64,000 bases of DNA, taken from NCBI RefSeq assembly GCF_014066305.1, contig NW_023501038.1:62001-126000 (forward strand), given 5' to 3'. The position numbers and the translations under genes are program-made. Every line of letters starts with the position of its first letter. Positions within the stretch are counted from its first letter, which is position 1. The DNA is from Letharia columbiana (Eukaryota; Ascomycota; Lecanoromycetes; Lecanorales; Parmeliaceae). This document shows positions 58,701 to 64,000 of the stretch, in pieces. The notes under the pieces are model-generated. The model saw only the letters and a list, made by a program, of their open reading frames with translations, did not search any database and was not told the origin of the DNA.

Positions 58701-60484
58701 TAATAATATTTTAATCTAGAAAAATAATTTCTATAAAATAAAATTATAAGATTTATAATTAAGAGCTACTTATTATTATAATATTTATAAAATAATAATA
58801 TTACTATTTAGAAGATAATATATTTTATATTAAAATTTTAACGAATTATAATAATCTTAAAATTTTATAAAATAGAAGAAATTAAATTTTAGATAAACTC
58901 GTTAGACGCTAAAGTTAATTACTTATAACTTTAAGATTTTTTATTAAATAGATAAATTAAATTTTATTAATTTATTATTATAGCGTTTTAATTATAAAAG
59001 AATTTTATTATTAAATATTAAACTACTATTAATATTATAGAATAAACTTATACTTTAAACTAGCGGCGAGTAATTATAAAAAAATAAAAAGATTATAGCG
59101 ATAATAGTATTTATATTTCGTATTATCGACGTTTAAATAATTATTTTTAAAAGAGAATTTAAGATTATATAAGAGATTACTTATAATATATTTTAAAGAT
59201 TAATAAAAATATTAATTCGAGATTTATAAGTCTATAATAATTAGATAAACTCTTTTTAAATTAATATTAATAAGTTAATAATTAAGCGTTATATACGTAG
59301 TTAAGTATAAATCTTAAATTTTAAAAGATTATTAAGATATAATAATTATCTTTATATCTCTAGAGATAAAGTCTTAAGAAAAGAGCTTATTAATAAATAT
59401 TATAATAATTTATTATTAAGATATTTTAGCGCTATAAAAACGTATAAACTATTTATTTATAAATATTATTAAAATAAAAGCTTAAAGTAAGTTATTAATT
59501 ATATTAAGATATATAATATTTACTAGCGAATTAAAGCTCTATAATATCGTTCATATAGCGAATTAAGCTCGCTTTCTATCGTTACTAAGCTATAAAAGAA
59601 AATTTCTATAGATTTTATTATTAACTTATTAGCGAGTAAGTATAAGAGTATTATTTATAATACTATTCTAATTATAATAAATTAATTTATAAAAATAATA
59701 AGATATATTTCTATATCTATTATAATCGATATCGCTTAACTAATAAAAGTATTTTATTTTAAAATAGTATATCGCTATAATATATTAAATAATATTATTA
59801 ATAATAAAGACTCTATATTTATTAATAACTTCTAATCCGCTATTTACTTTTATTTTAAAATTAAGTAATATCTAAATATTATCTTTTATTTATAAATTAA
59901 TAAATAAACTAAGCGATAAAATTAGATACTAAAATACTTCTTATATATATTCGCTAACGATAAATAAAATATTTAGATAAAATAACTATTAATAGCTAAG
60001 TTCGCTTATATAAATAGTTAATATTCCTTTATCGAAATAATATTATTCTTTCTAATATATAAATATTATTCTAAAATTTATTAAAAGATTAAAAATAACT
60101 TTATTAAAAGAGAGATATTCGCTATAAATAATAAAGTAAAAAAATTATAAATATTAAGAAATAAGATAATAGAGTATCTTTATAGCGCGGTTATAGCTTA
60201 ATTTAAATATTATAATAAAACGTATTAGCTTTAAAACTATAAAATAGATAATTTAATAATATTAGCGATTAAGAATCTAAAGTAAAAACGCCTAAGTAAG
60301 AAGTTATTTTATAAATTTATAAGATTATTTTAAATTATAAATAAGATAAGAGCGTAAATATATTATCTACTTCTATTCTCGATATATAAGATCTATAATA
60401 TCTTTTATATATTATTATTTAAGTTTTATTATCTTCGCGATTATAATAATATAGCGAAAGCCTTTATATAAACCCTCGATCTTA
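55741..60484 (+). mobile_element. Ty3-type gag-pol body, RIP-inactivated
   Basis: About 4.7 kb, plus-strand coding. Reading through stops, domains appear in Ty3/gypsy order: a gag region ending in a degraded CCHC-like knuckle (about 57040), protease (about 57300), reverse transcriptase (about 57890-58250; LILFVLKKNRELRLYVDYQDLN-like and AFRNYYSYFKYLIISF-like blocks), RNase H (about 58650-59100), and integrase with an HHCC-like region then a core (about 59380-59850). It starts right after the family B minisatellite and ends where the next family B leader begins (60485). No separate short LTR was found. Confidence 0.8.
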
Positions 60485-62574
60485 TTAATATATATAATAG
60501 AATAAGATAGAGCTAAATTAGAAAATCTTAAATTTATATATATAGTTAATTATAAATTCGAGATTATTACGTCTTTTAGCTAGATTAACTAAATTAGCTC
60601 GCTAGCCCTCTTAAGCTCTCTTATTAAAAATTTATATATAGAAGTTTTATACTCTAAAATAATTAATCTCTATAAATACTATTTTTTTATAATTTCATAA
60701 ATTATAGAGCTTAGTATACGCTTTCTAACGCTATAAAAATAATAAAGTTTAGTCTACTATTAATAAATTAAATAAATATTTAAATATAATAATTATAATA
60801 GTTATATTAAACGCGTCTAGAATCGAGTAATAATCCTTTCATCAATTTATATAATTATTCTTCTTTTATTATTCTATTAATTCTATTAATTTCACTAATA
60901 TAAATATAATTATTCTTAATATCCCTCGCGAAAATATTACTAAACGCTTTAGATATATATATCTCTTTTATCTATTCTTAGAGCCTCTACTAATATCTCT
61001 AAATTACTTCTTAATAAATTTATTACTATTAATAATCGAGATCGTAAGCGAGTTTAATAGCTATCTACTACTACTTATAAACGCGTTAAAAAACTCTTAA
61101 AAAGAGTCTAAACGAATACGTTCTCTTTTATATACTTCTTTTAAGTTAGCGATAATATCTTTTAATTTAGCGATACTATTTTTTAAGACGTATTTATCTA
61201 CTTATAAACGCGTTAAAAGACTCTTAAAAAGAGCTTAAACGGATTTATAGCTATTATTCTTTTTTATATACTTCTTCTAAATTAGCGATACTTAATTAAT
61301 CGCTTAATTAATACTATCTATTCTATTAGCTTAGTAATTTACTTAGTTAAATCATTAATTAGTTACTTAGTTATTTACTTAATTAGTTACTTAGCTAGCT
61401 ACTTAATCTAATACTCTATAAAAAAAGAAGTAAGAGAAAGAATTATAATAGATAAATATAAAGAATACTATAGAGAAATTAAGCGATAATAAGATTACTA
61501 TTATTAAGAATACGGCTTAACTCTTTAAGATTCTATATTATATTAGTTATTTACTTAATTAATTACTTAACTAATTACTTAATCTAATACTCTATAAAAG
61601 AAGAAGTAAGAGAAGAAACTATAATAGATAAATGCGAAGAATACTACGAAGAATACTATAAAGAATACTATAAAGAAATTAAGCGATAATAAAGCTCTTA
61701 ATATTAAGAATACGACTTAGCTCTTTAAGATTCCACGTTATATACTCTCTACGATTTTATATTAAATTATTACTTAGTAAGTAAAGAATACTACTATAAC
61801 TTAGTTTATTATTTTTACTATATTAAGAAGTAAGAGAAGAAATTATAATAGATAAATACGAAGAATACTATAAAGAATACTATAGAGAATACTACGAAGA
61901 AACTAAGCGATAATAAGACTCTTAGTATTAAGAATACGACTTAGCTCTTTAAGATCTTATATTATATACTCTCTACGATTTTATATTAAATTATTATTTA
62001 ATAAGCGAAGAATACTACTATAACTTAGTCTATTATTCTTACTATATTAAGAAGTAAAAGAAGAAATTATAATAAATAAATGCGGAGAATACTACGAAGA
62101 ATATTATAGAGAATATTACGAAGAAATTAAGCGGTAATAAGACTCTTAGTACTAAGAATACGACTTAGCTCTTTAAGATCCTATATTATATACTCTCTAT
62201 AATTCTATATTAAATTATTACTTAGTAAGCGAAGAATATTACTATAACTTAGTCTATTATTCTTACTATATTAAGAAGTAAGAGAAGAAATTATAATAGA
62301 TAAATATAAAGAATACTACGAAGAATACTATAGAGAATACTATAAAAAGATTAAGCGGTAATAAAGTCTCTAATATTAAAAATACGACTTAGCTCTTTAA
62401 GATCTTACGTTATATACTCTCTAATATATATTTAAATAAATTAAGATTATTCGATATCTATAGCTATTTTATTATTCGAAAATTTTACTACGATAAGAGA
62501 TATTATAAGATTTATACTACTAATTAATACGTTATCTTTATTTCTTTTCGATATTTTAATACTTCTTATTATAA
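60485..62574 (+). mobile_element. Family B leader, second tandem copy
   Basis: It starts TTAATATATATAATAG immediately after the previous gag-pol body. It contains the leader, the gag-like stretch, a long RIPped minisatellite (about 61290-62430, at least five units) and part of the family B 3' section (cgttatctttatttcttttc near 62530). It stops at about 62574, where a second Ty3-type body begins. Confidence 0.7.
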
Positions 62575-64000
62575 TATTAGATTTAATACGTTATAGGCCT
62601 TAACGCTACTTACGTTAAGACGTCGATATTATATATACTATATTAAAGTCTCTTTTAGAATCTAATTTTAATAATATATTCTATATATCTAGAGGCTTAA
62701 CGAATATAGATTTACTTTATATATCTCGAAGTTTTAATATTTTTTAGAGATTAGTTCTATTATTAAATATACTATTAAATCTTATAACGATACTATATTT
62801 TTTATAGCCTATACTCGCTAGCTAACTACTAATAGACTATATTTTTATAATTTTAATCTCTCTATCTTTTAAAGAAAAAGATTTATTATTATTATAATAT
62901 TAAGTTTATCTCTAAATCGTATAATAGAAAATAAAGATAATATCGAGAGCCGCTACGGCGTTAATAATAAGTTTAAGAATTTCTTATTAATAAAAGATCT
63001 TATTATAGAATAACGTCTTATAATCGCTAAGATTAAAAATTATTATCTAAAATAAGAATAAGAATTAACTATATTAAAGATTTATAATCGCGAGCTTTAT
63101 AATATTAACTTATCGTTTATAATTAGCGAAGACTTATCTATATCGATTATTATTATATCTCTAATAAATATATTAATTAAAACGAAAATACTTCGCTCTA
63201 AAAGAATATATTCTTATAAGAATATTAATAAAAAAGAGTATTTATACTAATTTCGCGAAGTCGAAATTAAGTTTCTTATAAGTTTTAAGTATTTTATTAT
63301 TAACTAATTAAGAATTATTTATTATATATAATTCTTAGAAAATAATCTTAATATCTAATAATATAAATATTATTAAATTTATAATTTAGAGAATATAACT
63401 TTCGAATTCTTTAAGTAGTTTTTATTTGATTTAGTGATAAATCTAGTAAATTATTATTTCCTTATATATGAAAAGTAAAAGAAGACTAAATAACGCTTCG
63501 ATTAGAAGATATTTATTTTTAAGATTTATTTAAAAAAGTTAAAGATTTATTTATCTCTATTTTCTAAGAAATATTAAGTTAATTTCTTCTTAATTAAATT
63601 TAGATTAAAGCTTAAGAATAAGATTTTAAATATTAATAATATATCGAAATAATAAAAAGAAATTCTTATCTAGACTATTATATAGAAAAAGATTTTAGAA
63701 TATATATATTTTAATAACGATTTTTATTTAAAATTTTTAAGAGAGTTCGCTAAGAATAAGTCTTTAGAGGATTAAATTTCGAAGTCTAAATCGATTTTAA
63801 ACGGCGGCGTTTATATAGCGTATATCTAAGATAATAATATAAAGTATAAAGTCGAATTCTTTAATCTTAATTATAAGAAGAATAGTTATTTTTATTATAG
63901 AAAATAGAATTATTAGATATCTAAGTATCTAGATCTCGATAAATTATTTATAATTTATATCGATATAATATTAATAAAAAAAGATTTAATTTTATAATTA
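62575..64000 (+). mobile_element. Second Ty3-type gag-pol body, cut by window edge
   Basis: It repeats the first 1.4 kb of the body at 55741 (same start, attagatttaatacgttata) through the gag region to the CCHC-like knuckle near 63890. Differences from the first copy are mainly C/T and G/A. It continues past the right edge. Confidence 0.8.

Overview
The window looks like a chromosome segment of a filamentous ascomycete (Pezizomycotina). It has two GC-balanced gene islands with short 48-60 bp introns and fungal-type gene models. The islands sit in AT-rich blocks from which CpA and TpG are almost absent while CpG survives, which is the signature of repeat-induced point mutation (RIP). No rRNA, tRNA or CRISPR was recognised. 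All gene models were read by eye, with exons joined by GT-AG sites and family conservation.

Layout. 1-12960 is RIP-degraded retroelement DNA with a few less mutated islands: two hAT-like TIR elements with 8-bp target duplications (7691-8265 and 11762-12647), a hairpin-rich insert with 34-bp flanking direct repeats (about 8587-8862), and several copies of a 0.44-0.63 kb repeat with conserved ends (family A). Island 1 (about 12960-27240) carries a DUF3431 membrane protein (-), a possible small gene fragment (-), an RGS-LOV photoreceptor (-), the ERAD ubiquitin ligase HRD1 (-), a divergent MFS transporter (+) and the DNA primase large subunit PRI2 (-). 27240-38480 is AT-rich: family A copies, then a 2.1 kb family B element split by a complete 7,080-bp Ty3-type retrotransposon (29618-36697) with 180-bp LTRs and a 5-bp target duplication. 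Island 2 (about 38480-49285) carries a carboxymuconolactone decarboxylase/AhpD-like gene (+), a 3.5 kb gene-poor stretch, a C2H2 zinc-finger regulator (+) and a patatin-type lipase (-). 49285-64000 is again RIP-degraded: a well preserved family B element (50539-52709) with a coding-like minisatellite, a 604-bp TIR element, and two Ty3-type gag-pol bodies in tandem, each behind a family B leader.

The island genes are housekeeping or regulatory (replication, ER quality control, light-linked G-protein signalling, lipid turnover, transcription) and do not form a metabolic cluster. The window is most informative about genome dynamics: nested insertions dated relative to RIP, and young non-autonomous DNA elements sitting almost unmutated inside old RIPped DNA.
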